64,000 nucleotides of DNA, taken from Paulinella micropora (taxonomy: Eukaryota; Cercozoa; Imbricatea; Euglyphida). The stretch covers positions 376,393-440,392 of the forward strand of contig BJOX01000238.1 in NCBI GenBank assembly GCA_009731375.1. The letters run 5' to 3'. Positions 42,009 through 52,721 of the stretch are shown here, one piece after another (position 1 is the stretch's first letter; every line of letters begins with the position of its first letter). Below the pieces are notes generated by a model. That model made no database searches. It worked only from the letters and a program-made list of their open reading frames with translations, and was not told the origin of the DNA. A program made the translations under genes and the position numbers.

Positions 42009-42704
42009 NNNNNNNNNNNNNNNNNNNNNNNNNNNNNNNNNNNNNNNNNNNNNNNNNNNNNNNNNNNNNNNNNNNNNNNNNNNNNNNNNNNNNNNNNNNN
42101 NNNNNNNNNNNNNNNNNNNNNNNNNNNNNNNNNNNNNNNNNNNNNNNNNNNNNNNNNNNNNNNNNNNNNNNNNNNNNNNNNNNNNNNNNNNNNNNNNNNN
42201 NNNNNNNNNNNNNNNNNNNNNNNNNNNNNNNNNNNNNNNNNNNNNNNNNNNNNNNNNNNNNNNNNNNNNNNNNNNNNNNNNNNNNNNNNNNNNNNNNNNN
42301 NNNNNNNNNNNNNNNNNNNNNNNNNNNNNNNNNNNNNNNNNNNNNNNNNNNNNNNNNNNNNNNNNNNNNNNNNNNNNNNNNNNNNNNNNNNNNNNNNNNN
42401 NNNNNNNNNNNNNNNNNNNNNNNNNNNNNNNNNNNNNNNNNNNNNNNNNNNNNNNNNNNNNNNNNNNNNNNNNNNNNNNNNNNNNNNNNNNNNNNNNNNN
42501 NNNNNNNNNNNNNNNNNNNNNNNNNNNNNNNNNNNNNNNNNNNNNNNNNNNNNNNNNNNNNNNNNNNNNNNNNNNNNNNNNNNNNNNNNNNNNNNNNNNN
42601 NNNNNNNNNNNNNNNNNNNNNNNNNNNNNNNNNNNNNNNNNNNNNNNNNNNNNNNNNNNNNNNNNNNNNNNNNNNNNNNNNNNNNNNNNNNNNNNNNNNN
42701 NNNN
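42009..42704. other. Assembly gap (N run)
   Basis: 696 unknown bases between a G homopolymer and (AAT)n. Confidence 0.99.
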
Positions 42705-42851
<147 letters not shown>

Positions 42852-44435
42852 ACTAACCCTAACCCTAACCCTAATCCTAATCCTAATCCTATCCTAATCC
42901 TAATCCTAATCCCAATCCTAACCCTAACCCTAACCCTAACCGTAACAGTAACCCTAAACCCTAACCCTAACCCTAACCCTAACCCTAATCCTAACCCTAA
43001 CACTAACCATAACCTTAACACTAACTTTAACACTAACCCTCACGCTAATCCTAACCCTAACCCTAACCTTAACCCTAACACTAACACTTAATCTAACCTT
43101 ACTCTAACTCTTACTCTAACCCTTACTCTAACACTTAATCTAATACTTACTCCAACACTTACTCTAACCTGAACACCAACCCTACTCCTAACCCTAACCT
43201 TAACCCTAACCCTAACACTTAATCTAACACTTACTCTAAACCTTAATCTAACCCTTAATGTAAAGAAACAAAAAAAAAGAACAAGCAAAAACAAAAAAGC
43301 AAAAGAAAAAAGAAAAAAGAAAAAGAAAAAAGAAAAAAGAAAAAAAGAAAAAAAAAGAAAAGAAAAAGAAGAAAAAATAAAATGAAAGAAACAAAAAGAA
43401 ACAAGAAACCCTAACCTAAACCCTAACACTAAAACACTTAATCTAACCCTTACTCTAACTAACTCTTACTCTAACCCTTACTCTAACACTTAATCTAACA
43501 CTTACTCCAACACTTACTCTAACCTGAACACTATTCTTAATCCTAACCCTGACCTTAACCCTAACCCTAACACTTAATCTAACACTTACTCTAACCCTTA
43601 ATCTAACCCTTAACCTAAAGAAACAAAGAAAAGAACAAGCAAAAACAAAAAAGCAAAAAGAAAAAAGAAAAAAGAAAAAAGAAAAAAAGAAAAAAAAGAA
43701 AAATCCAACAGAAAAAGGAAAATGGAAAAAGAAAAAGAAAAAAGAAAAAAGAAGAAGAGCAAGAAAAGAAAAGAAAAAGAAAAAGAAAAAAGAAAAAAGA
43801 AAGAAACAAAAAGAAACAAGCAACAAGCAACAAGCAACAAGAAACAAGAAAAGAAGAACCAGAAAAAAGAAAAAAGAGAAAAGAAAAAATATAAAGAAAG
43901 AAGAAAGAAAGAAAAAAGAAAAAAGAAATGGAAAATGAAAAATGAAAAAATAATTTGAAAAAAGAAAAAAGAAATTATTCAAAAAGAAATAAGAAATAAG
44001 TATCAAGGAGAACAAGAAAAAAAGAAAGAAAGAAAGAAAGAAAGATAGAAAGATAGATAGAAGTTCGAAAAAGAAAAAAGAAATAAGAAAATCCTAACCC
44101 TAACCTAACCCTAACCCTAATTAGTCATCCTAACCCTAACCCTAACCCTAACACTAACCATAACCTTAACACTAACTTTAACACTAACATTCACGCTAAC
44201 CCTAATTATAACCTTAACTCTAGTAAAACTAACACTTAATCTAAACCTTACTCTAACACTTAATCTAACACTTAATCTAACACTTAATCTAACACTTAAT
44301 CTAACACTTAATCTAACACTTAATCTAACCTGAACACTAACCCTAATCCTAACCCTAACCTTAACCCTAAGCCTTACACTTAAACTAACACTTACTCTAA
44401 TCCTTAAACTAACACTTACTCTACCCTTATAATTA
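42852..44435. repeat. Interstitial telomere-like CCCTAA repeats alternating with A-rich blocks
   Basis: CCCTAA hexamers (TTAGGG on the other strand) at 42852-43090, then degenerate CACTTAATCTAA and CTTACTCTAACC variants to 43260. An AAAAAG-rich block follows at 43262-43405, then CCCTAA/CACTTA again 43407-43618, A-rich 43619-44092, and a third telomere-like block 44093-44435. Each A-rich block starts with the same AAGAAACAAA...GAACAAGCAAAAAC motif (about 43262, 43618, 44447), so the pair forms a higher-order repeat. Confidence 0.9.
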
Positions 44436-45020
44436 TAATTAATCTAAAGAAACAAAAAAAAAAAGAACAAGCAAAAACGAAAAAGCAAAAAAGAAAGAAA
44501 CAAGAAAAAAGAAAAAGCAAAAAAGAAAAAAGAAAAAAGAAAAAAGAAAACAAGAAAAAAGAAAAAAAGAAAAACCCAACAGAAAAAAGAAAAAGAAACA
44601 AAAAAGTTTCCTTAAGGGCTGTCTCACTGACTGTCAATTGATCTCACTTGCGCCCATGCTTGTTACGTCTTACCTTCTCTGGCGCTTACCATTCTTACCT
44701 TCTAGTTCAGTATTGTCTCTCCTGCTACTGTCTGGCCTTGTGTTTGTTTGTTTGTTTGTTTTGCTTTTCGTGCTTGTTGCTGCCTCTTTTGTTGTCTTTT
44801 TTTGTTTTGTTTTTGTTTTATTTTTGTCTCTTTTGTTCTGGTTGTTTGTTTGTTTCTTTTGTTTGTCTTGTTCTTTGTTCCTTTTCTCATTTGTTTTTTT
44901 TTTCTTGTTTTCCTTCTTTACTGTTTTTGTTCTTCTATCTTCTTTTCCTCGCTTTTTCTTTATCTCTTTTTCCTTTCTTTCTTTCTATCTTTTCCCTCTT
45001 TCTTGACCCTTTTATATCAC
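44436..45020. repeat. A-rich then T-rich low-complexity stretch
   Basis: Third A-rich block to 44610, a unique segment 44610-44740, and T-rich sequence up to the retroelement end at 45021. Confidence 0.7.
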
Positions 45021-45159
45021 TCTTTCCAGGAGCTTTCTGTTGAACCTTAGTTCCAGATTTCCTTATGAGCTTGTACTGTCGTTCCTTGGAACCAGAATTC
45101 ATTTGAATTAGGCTCTTCTTCATTTTTCTTTCGTCTTGTTCTCATTAAACCTTGCTTAC

Positions 45160-45239
<80 letters not shown>
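45021..45239 (+). mobile_element. Poly(A)-tailed retroelement 3' end
   Basis: The segment from TCTTTCCAGGAGCTTTCTGT to CTCATTAAACCTTGCTTACT (45021-45162) is followed by poly(A) with one CTTT interruption. An inverted copy lies at 61245-61388 and a shorter one at 61054-61113. A shared 3' end followed directly by A tracts is what LINEs or SINEs leave. No coding sequence is attached, so the class is unknown. Confidence 0.6.
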
Positions 45240-45568
45240 NNNNNNNNNNNNNNNNNNNNNNNNNNNNNNNNNNNNNNNNNNNNNNNNNNNNNNNNNNNNN
45301 NNNNNNNNNNNNNNNNNNNNNNNNNNNNNNNNNNNNNNNNNNNNNNNNNNNNNNNNNNNNNNNNNNNNNNNNNNNNNNNNNNNNNNNNNNNNNNNNNNNN
45401 NNNNNNNNNNNNNNNNNNNNNNNNNNNNNNNNNNNNNNNNNNNNNNNNNNNNNNNNNNNNNNNNNNNNNNNNNNNNNNNNNNNNNNNNNNNNNNNNNNNN
45501 NNNNNNNNNNNNNNNNNNNNNNNNNNNNNNNNNNNNNNNNNNNNNNNNNNNNNNNNNNNNNNNNNNNN
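45240..45568. other. Assembly gap (N run)
   Basis: 329 unknown bases. The LINE fragment that follows is open at its 5' edge, so its upstream coding part may be in the gap. Confidence 0.99.
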
Positions 45569-46037
45569 CTCGCTACCTGATGACGTGCAGAACTCAGTTC
45601 GTGCTCAAGCCTGCCTGCCTGTACACTCATGTGGCTTCGGATTGTCTGATGTTAAGGCTCTTGCCCCCATCGCATACGCTGCATCACTTGCAGACGCTGC
45701 ACCCAGGATTTGGGCCGCGCTTGAGATAGTGAATCCTAGCTATGCTGCATCCGTTTTGAATGCTGATAATAAGTATCATCCTAACCCTCTCCCTCTCTTC
45801 TTAGAAATCTGTCCTACTCTGGATCGACTGCGCGCTCAGGCGAATGACAACCCAGTTACAAAGCACTCGGGCGGCATCAACCTCTCCATCCCCATCACCA
45901 CTCTACTCCCCCTTTGTGACGACTTTACTTCTCTCTCTTTCCCCTCATTTATACAACACTATGCTCTGCCCTCCTCTCCATATCTATCTGCTCGTGCCGA
46001 TATTGATAAATATGCTCTTTTCTATGTGTATGTGCAT
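45569..46037 (+). pseudogene. RLE-type LINE fragment (post-RT region)
   Basis: The plus-strand open frame reads SLPDDVQNSVRAQACLPV at its start, then HSCGFGLSDVKALAPIAY and AASLADAAPRIW. The pattern R.qA.LPv..GGfGL......AP.AY.ASLA is the standard region after the thumb of many non-LTR reverse transcriptases. The frame continues to YVYVHGYH at the left palindrome of the 46038-48092 segment. The endonuclease part of apparently the same element resumes after it at 48106. Confidence 0.6.
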
Positions 46038-48092
46038 GGATACCATATAGTATCCATAATTATTAATATTCCGGATCAGAAAAAAATAATAATCATAAAA
46101 TTTTAATAATATTATTATTAAAGTTTGTTTTCCGGACCCCCAAAGTAAAAAAAAATTATTTAAAAAGTTTCGAAGGCGCTTGCTTTAGTGTCCGAGGGCC
46201 TCCGCCACAAAGTCATTTTTACCCCTGATACCATCTGGTATCATGTTGAAATTGGTACTTCAAATAAATGTATTCTCAAGAAAATATAATGTATTTCAAC
46301 ATTCATAGAATAATGCGGAGTGAGGCACCTGTGTGCCCCCCTAATTTTTTTTATTATGACTATGTCAGTAACATCAATCAGTATCATTTGCCTGCGGTGA
46401 CAAACCAAAAGACAAGCAATATCAAAAGAAAGAAAATCTTATTTTGGATGGCATACATAAACAAAACATATGCTTCTATAAACTATCCAAGCAACCATTT
46501 TGCAAAGGGGGGTGGGAGAGATGATATGTGAACAAGAAAATAAAAATGCTAAAATATAGGTAGGCCAAAAGGCATAGGAAAGAATCATGATAACAGCAAT
46601 TGAAATGAAGTTGTAATAATTTTGAAAAACAAAGGTTTTTTCAAAATAAGTTAACATTAAAAACCAAGCATGCTAACATTTTTCAAATCTCTATCCTATA
46701 AACTAGCTATATGCAGACTGATAGGGCAAGGCAATACCTGAAAATTCTCACAAGAAAGGAGCAAAACCAGCTAGCAAACCTAAAAAAACAAACATCTATG
46801 AGGAAGTCGGAAAGGAAAACAACATACCTTTTGAAGCACTGAATGCAACTCCAGGAATGAAAACCTATAGCCAGCTTCAAAACATCTTAACACACAAATG
46901 AACATACATAACATATATGACTATTGCATGATTTTCGTGAAACATGTGATTTTAGGTGTACTTGCACATATTATTCATTCTAAAAACTGTGTATTCTCTG
47001 TATTTTTCTCAGTGACTCTGGTGTGCAGCACATATGTAAAATTGTCTTCACGTTCATGTGCAACCATAACATGAGTTGTGCTTGAACGAAATGTTTCAAA
47101 ATTGACATATTGCTTGAAATGCAAGAAAATGTGAAAACGATAAGAAAACAACAGGCAACAAAAACACACAAAATGTATGATTTATTTACTAGAGTTCTCT
47201 GCACACACAACGCAACCAACAAATCGAAAGACACAGATAGATAGAACAGAATATGAGAGTGCTAGGATGAGCTGGCATTCCTGTAAATGTTTATATAGCG
47301 TGTGTATTCAGTAAATATGTGTGTCGTGGGAGAAGGCTTCAAAAGGTGTGCTTGGATTGTTTGTTTGTCTGTATGTACACATGTTCGCATGTATGTGCAT
47401 ATGTATGTATATATGTAGGTACGTAATCGATTGGTACGTAAGTATGTGTGTATGTATGTCTGTATGTATGTAAGGTGTGTATGTATGTAATCGATGTCTC
47501 ACCTCTCCCAGTCTCAGAAAACCAAAATCTTTCGAACTTCAGGCACTTGTAACACTGCTTGCTTTCTTTTTCTCCGCTCTCCTCTCCTTCTTTATACAGT
47601 TATCAAATCTAAATATCTATTTGTGTTTTTTCTTGCTTTACAAAGCTACAATTCCAACCTGCATGGGAGGAGCATATAATTGAAACCATGAAGCCAAGAA
47701 AAAATTTGATGTATGGAAGCACACACACACACAAAAAACTAACACTTAATATAAATGCACCATAAATACCAAAAATCATTATTTCCAATCTCACACCCCG
47801 CAAAAGCAGCTATTGCTGACAAAAACAACGAAGAGGCACACGACCCTCCACCATTTTTTCAGTCAAAAAATCGACTTCACGTGGGAAAAGTGGGTCACCC
47901 TTCTATTAAAAAAAAAAAACTTCAACTCAAAGTTTTGTCGAGAAATTTTACGGGTCGCTTCCTGGTGACGCGCTCAATAGATTACTGTAGTTTATTTTAT
48001 GACAACGCCTCCGGTTCGATCGCTAGATTTTTTTGAAAACCTGTCACTGAAAAACTGATACCATATGGTAACACCGGATACCATATGGTATC
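46038..48092. mobile_element. Candidate 2,055-bp insertion bounded by palindromes
   Basis: The left edge is GGATACCATATAGTATCC (46038-46055), the right edge GATACCATATGGTATC (48077-48092, perfect). Further copies of the same palindrome lie just inside each end: TGATACCATCTGGTATCA (46226-46243) and TACCATATGGTA (48059-48070). The interior is AT-rich and has no recognisable ORF. The segment separates two parts of what reads as one LINE, so it resembles a non-autonomous DNA element. A target duplication is not clear. Confidence 0.5.
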
Positions 48093-48105
48093 GCCATGAG
48101 CATAG

Positions 48106-48921
48106 ACACTCTACGTTTTTGCAAATTACAAAAATGTTTTCTTGCTCAGCACAACTTTCAGCGATTTGAGAACTGGCGAGCACATGACGTCCCCGACGTT
48201 GAACGCACGTCAGAACGCTCTACTTGCTGAAGGCACTAACATTGCTCTTACATGCACACCCATCCACAGATACCTTGTACGTCAAGATCAGGATATCATG
48301 GGACAAAGGCGTGCATGCCTCGTCGACCTATCGAAAGAACGGCCACCCGACCCAGGACCTTATGCTTGCTGCGAATGCAAAGCTACCTTCCTCACTCTCT
48401 CTGCACTCGAAACACACACTGACAACACATGCACACACAAGCGCGGTTCTGCTGCTAAGCTCAAGCATGATGGCCTTGTAAAGCTATTGTATGAGGACGT
48501 TTCAAAGGTAGGTGGGATGAACGCAAAGCTCGAGCCTCGTTACTACAATGACGAGAAACGATGGATCGACCTCGCTGTTTTCACCTCTGCGAATACTACC
48601 TCTCCGCTACAGCTTGACACTGATCTTGCAGTCAACAACCCTATCGCTCCATCATATGTCGAAGATACCATTCGCGACGTGAATGCTCCCATCGAGAAGC
48701 GTGAAACCGAAAAAATCAACAAACACGCGGAAGGATGTAAGCAGGCTGGCGCGGAATTCATCCCCTTTGTCATGTCTAGCTTCGGTGGATTTGGAACGCA
48801 TGCTCAAGTCTTCATGAGGAACATCTGTGAGCAGGCAGCATTCTACATGCTATCGATCTACAGTCCGCAAGCGTACGCTCTACGGATCAAGAATATTTTT
48901 CACTTTGCAATCCATCGCTGA
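48106..48921 (+). pseudogene. RLE-type LINE C-terminal fragment (endonuclease-like)
   Basis: The frame is open from 48106 to TGA at 48919-48921. It reads RTGEHMTSPTLNARQNALLA, then YACCECKATFLTLSALETH, a C at the end of the zinc motif, KHDGLVKLLYEDVSKVGG and LEPRYYNDEKRW, then a Q.DTD..VNNP segment. The Cys-x2-Cys...His...Cys knuckle, then K/R-HD-xx-VK-x-L, parallels RHDSYVKML of the LINE at 25.6-27.1 kb, so the two are relatives. It lacks an RT in this piece. Its 3' UTR continues to 49004, where the LTR element is inserted, and resumes at 59611. Confidence 0.65.
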
Positions 48922-49000
48922 AATTACATCAACTGGATGCATCAACTCAGGAAGTCCAACTGCCTACATCCGCACAGACTCCCACAGCACAAGAGACTGG

Positions 49001-49004
49001 CTAT
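49001..49004. other. Target-site duplication CTAT (left)
   Basis: CTAT immediately before the 5' LTR, repeated at 59611-59614 after the 3' LTR. The unoccupied paralogous site at 60716-60985 has CTAT once. Confidence 0.9.
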
Positions 49005-49241
49005 TGTAGGCATCACCACCCGGATAGCCGGTAAAAAATAGCTTTTCCTGGTGACAGGTGCACCAGCTTGTTTTTCAGTATTATTTGTCCGGATTGGACC
49101 TGATGCCATTTTATTCCTGGTCTGTTGCCGTTTTCCTTTTTGGCTTCACTGAGCTAATACAACGAGACATCATTCTCATTCTTGAGGACTGTGTTTGGTT
49201 GTATTACCGACTTTTTACGAGCTATCGTTGGGGGCATTACA
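49005..49241 (+). repeat. 5' long terminal repeat
   Basis: 237 bp, TGTAGGC...ATTACA. Aligns to 59374-59610 without gaps, with seven mismatches. Confidence 0.95.
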
Positions 49242-50027
49242 TTTGGAGTCCACATCACTAGGGTGATTTCTTTCTGCTTTGCCACACAGGCAACAGAGTG
49301 AATTTTCACTGACCTGTCTCACACGGGGACGTCAGACGAAAACAAATACTCCAACACAGCTCCCTCATAACTCTTTCACAAAACAAATAATTTGATTGGT
49401 CTCAAGCAGGTGTCTCGTACCCTCTAGCCCAATCAGTATCTGTGTGCTCACAAGGAGACATCAGATACAAACTCTCTGTCGTTCTTGCTGTTCTCACACA
49501 GAGACCAAGAAGAAGGAGGTGGACAGAAGAGTGAAGGAACACACACAAAACACAAACAAGCATAGGGACAGGAGCACAACACTCTACCCTTCTAGTTTGT
49601 GCATTTATCTGCATTATCTCACACATACGTCAGAGTATTTTTGCAAATCTCTGATCGTTTTCTAAAGGTAGGTCTGAGAACCTATCCGACCGACTGTCGA
49701 CTTCTCAAGGAGAGCTTTTCTAGCTTCTCTATTACTATCTGTGTGTAGGTCCAAGTGCCTCATACTAGATACAATATAGAAAAGAAGGAGGAGAAAGTAA
49801 TCTGAGTAAGGAGAACAAGAAATCGGAGAAAGTCTCAAAGACTATTTTTCTCAAACAAAAACAAACATACAAACAGTGTTTCATAGAGGACAGGGAATCT
49901 TATCCTACCCTCTCTATTAGTTTCTCTCTTCACTAGTCAATCGACTGAAGGAGGAACAGAACACAAACGAACAAAAACCAAACATAGGAGCTGACACTGT
50001 CCTCCTGTTGATCACTACTACGACATC

Positions 50028-52721
50028 ATGTCGACAGAGACCGCCGAAGTGAGTGAATTCTCGGAGGCAGATCAAAGAAGAGAAGAAGAAGAAGCAGGAG
50101 GAGGAGGAGGAGGAGGAGGATTGAATGAAGGAGGAGGAGGAGGATTGAATGAAGGAGGAGGAGATGAAGGAGTAGGAGGAGGAGTAGAAGAGGGCTGGGA
50201 TGATGAAGGAAGATATGGAGGAGACGAAGATGAAGGAGGATTTGAACAAGAAGAGACGGGAGGAGGAGGAGCATATGGTAATCCCTTACCACCTGCCTAC
50301 ACGGGAGGAGGAGGACGAAAAATGATCGACTTGATTCATAGTGATGGAGAGGAGATCACAGTGGAGGAACAACAGTGGGTGCAAGACCACTATGACCTCA
50401 CTAAAGAAGAGTTTGATAACAAGATGGGGGTAGAGAAGGATACCTATGTGTGGATCCCTCAGGATCAAAGAAGAGAGAAAAGTCGTGCTAAAAAGGATGT
50501 CTATATCCTATTATCAAACACAGCACAGCTCCTCGGCAAACTGGTCTCTGATCCAGAAGAGAGAAAGAAGATACAGCATATCAAGTTTGGGGACACACAC
50601 ACCCACCTTGAATTACTCGATGCTATCTTTGGGGTGTACACTCAAACCCTGATTTGGGAACGTACATACGGCCCACGATGTGAGGGTTACCTCCAGTACA
50701 CAAACCCAAGAGCAACGGCCAGATTCCTCGCGACTGGTCAGGAGGCAGTCGATGTAACAAAAATGAAGACCAATCTGGGTTCGAAAAACTCGAGTGGCAT
50801 ATTTCATTTTTTTACAATGGAAATAAAGGCCTTGGAGGAGGGGAAGGCAGAGATGGAAAAAAGCATTAAGGCAGCAGGAGAAACTCATCCTGTGATTGAT
50901 GAGTTAGAGAAGACCGACAGAGTTCTGACCAAGATCAGACTGTTGATGGGTGCGTTACTGCACAAGGAGGCATGGAAGAGATGGATTCCTACCAAGGATC
51001 ACTCTGTCCTTAAATCACTTAGTAACGCACCACCGGTCGCCAACAAAGCAGGTGTTGACCAATATGTGGAGAAATATAATTTTCTCAGATCTGCTTCTGA
51101 ATTGGTGGCCTTTATCACTCATGCTCAAAAGCTGGTGATATCTGAGAAGAAGAAGGCGAAAGAGAATGAGGAGTTCGAGAAGACGATGAGACTGGAAAGA
51201 ATGAAAGCAAAAGTGAGTGGTGCAAAGACACACCCTCCGACATATTTGACCCCACCAGCTCCTGCCCCACCAGCCCCTGCACCCTCGGGCTCAACTACGG
51301 TGGTGGTCACAAACACGGAGAAGAAGGACAGACAGAACATCATAAATGCCTTCAAGGGGAAGAAAGGAGGAGTGGCAAGTCTCATGCTATATGCCAAGAC
51401 GAGCTCAGACAAAGACTCTGATGCTTCGCTTTTGAGCAAGCTCAAAGAGATCAATGCCTGCATGAAGGCTTTTCCTTGCGACGAAACGCAGGAATACGAG
51501 GCCCTTGTTACTGTTTTTGACCAATCTCTAGTCTCGGAGGGATTTGATCTGACACAGTACAAGTTTTTGAGAAAGAAGGAGGAGATTAAGAGAAACAATG
51601 CAACAGGCCTAGACGCTCAGTGTGAACTGGCGGTGGCCACACTCATTTCATATTTTCAATCTCATGGATACCAGCATCTCTGCACTGGTACTCTCATAGG
51701 ATTTGAAATCTTTGAGACAGTGGCGATGAGTTTGAGGAGTGCTGTTGGCTTGGCGGCGACCCTTACGGAGGTAGTTTCCTCCTATGGGCTATTCTATGGC
51801 CGCAAGTCGATCATCCTCTATTTCTTTTCGGCGTTACACACAGTTAACCCGAGTAAGCTTACTCAGCTCATACAACAATGCTCGACGTTTAGCTCAGTGA
51901 AGTCCAAGAACTTCCTCGAGACACACGTGTTCGAAAATACGGTTCACAGCGTTGCTCCGTCAGCACTGTTTCAAGAAGTGGTGAGTGCATGCTCAAACAT
52001 GGACTCGCTCACGGAGGCACATACGGCACAGGCAGGCGGTGTACCTGTTGGCGCACAAGCCACGTACACAAACAGAGTTGCCGGTTGGAAGAGACAGAGA
52101 GAGCCAGACCTGAAGACCGCATGTTGGAGGTGGTTCGCGGGCTTGCAGTGTAAGGCACAGATGGAGAACAGAGACTGCTCTTTCAATCATGATAGGCAGA
52201 ACCCAACAGCAAGGGCAAATTTTCTGAGCAGGACGGAAGGCAAGGAACCGGGCCTTTTCAATATGCTTCAGATTGCCGCTGTGAACGAAGGTTGGTATGC
52301 CAATATGTGTGATGATGAGGAGTTACGAGAGGCAATCATTACCTACATGAAGAGGATGAAGGAGAAGAAGGAGGAAAGGGAGAGACAAAAGAACTTAAAG
52401 GCCTCTCAAAGAGGACGAGAAGGAGGAGCAGGAGCAGGAGGACGAGGAGGAGGAGGAGGAGGAGGAGGAGGAGGAACATGGAGAGGAGCCTCGAGGTGGC
52501 AGGGAACCCCTCAGAGAGGAAGAGGAGGAGGTCGGGGATATACCCCTTATGGAGGGAGAGCTGTTCGAGCTCCAGCCCCCCCACCCAGAGGAGGAGGAGG
52601 CTCGTGGGCAAGCTCCAACCCAAATTTCGGTCGAGCTCAGGCCTACAACACTGCCTCGGAGACCGATACGTCATCCTACCCGGACACTACTCAAGGTAAT
52701 CGTTTCGAGGTGGTGGAATGA
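50028..52721 (+). CDS. gag: Gag polyprotein of the LTR retrotransposon
   Basis: 897 codons from ATG (ATC ATG TCG) to TGA at 52719-52721. The N terminus is acidic and Gly/Glu-rich (residues about 10-100). The central part (about 110-690) is helical and probably forms the capsid. A zinc finger at residues 699-721 has spacing C-x8-C-x8-C-x3-H (CWRWFAGLQC...C...H), CCCH-like rather than the CCHC knuckle usual in retroviral Gag. The C terminus (about 790-890) is an Arg/Gly-rich RGG-type region, a probable RNA-binding tail. Pol follows in the same frame after the single UGA, so Gag is the product when termination occurs. The ATG is the first one in the long open frame and lies 786 nt downstream of the LTR. 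Confidence 0.9.
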   Translation: MSTETAEVSEFSEADQRREEEEAGGGGGGGGLNEGGGGGLNEGGGDEGVGGGVEEGWDDEGRYGGDEDEGGFEQEETGGGGAYGNPLPPAYTGGGGRKMIDLIHSDGEEITVEEQQWVQDHYDLTKEEFDNKMGVEKDTYVWIPQDQRREKSRAKKDVYILLSNTAQLLGKLVSDPEERKKIQHIKFGDTHTHLELLDAIFGVYTQTLIWERTYGPRCEGYLQYTNPRATARFLATGQEAVDVTKMKTNLGSKNSSGIFHFFTMEIKALEEGKAEMEKSIKAAGETHPVIDELEKTDRVLTKIRLLMGALLHKEAWKRWIPTKDHSVLKSLSNAPPVANKAGVDQYVEKYNFLRSASELVAFITHAQKLVISEKKKAKENEEFEKTMRLERMKAKVSGAKTHPPTYLTPPAPAPPAPAPSGSTTVVVTNTEKKDRQNIINAFKGKKGGVASLMLYAKTSSDKDSDASLLSKLKEINACMKAFPCDETQEYEALVTVFDQSLVSEGFDLTQYKFLRKKEEIKRNNATGLDAQCELAVATLISYFQSHGYQHLCTGTLIGFEIFETVAMSLRSAVGLAATLTEVVSSYGLFYGRKSIILYFFSALHTVNPSKLTQLIQQCSTFSSVKSKNFLETHVFENTVHSVAPSALFQEVVSACSNMDSLTEAHTAQAGGVPVGAQATYTNRVAGWKRQREPDLKTACWRWFAGLQCKAQMENRDCSFNHDRQNPTARANFLSRTEGKEPGLFNMLQIAAVNEGWYANMCDDEELREAIITYMKRMKEKKEERERQKNLKASQRGREGGAGAGGRGGGGGGGGGGTWRGASRWQGTPQRGRGGGRGYTPYGGRAVRAPAPPPRGGGGSWASSNPNFGRAQAYNTASETDTSSYPDTTQGNRFEVVE
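52719..52721 (+). promoter_or_regulatory. In-frame UGA between gag and pol (candidate readthrough site)
   Basis: The gag stop TGA is followed in the same frame by CTG GAG GGG and then pol, with no other stop up to 58532. UGA followed by C is the leakiest stop context known in eukaryotes. Frameshifting would not be needed. Suppression is inferred, not shown. Confidence 0.6.

Noticed and set aside
46107-48105. Small ORFs such as 46439-46657 and 47609-47803
   Set aside because: Short, AT-driven, no motif; inside the palindrome-bounded segment with no coding signal.
49242-49262. tRNA primer-binding site for the LTR element
   Set aside because: The sequence after the 5' LTR does not clearly match the 3' end of any tRNA I can recall; priming may use an internal tRNA site, so it was left unannotated.
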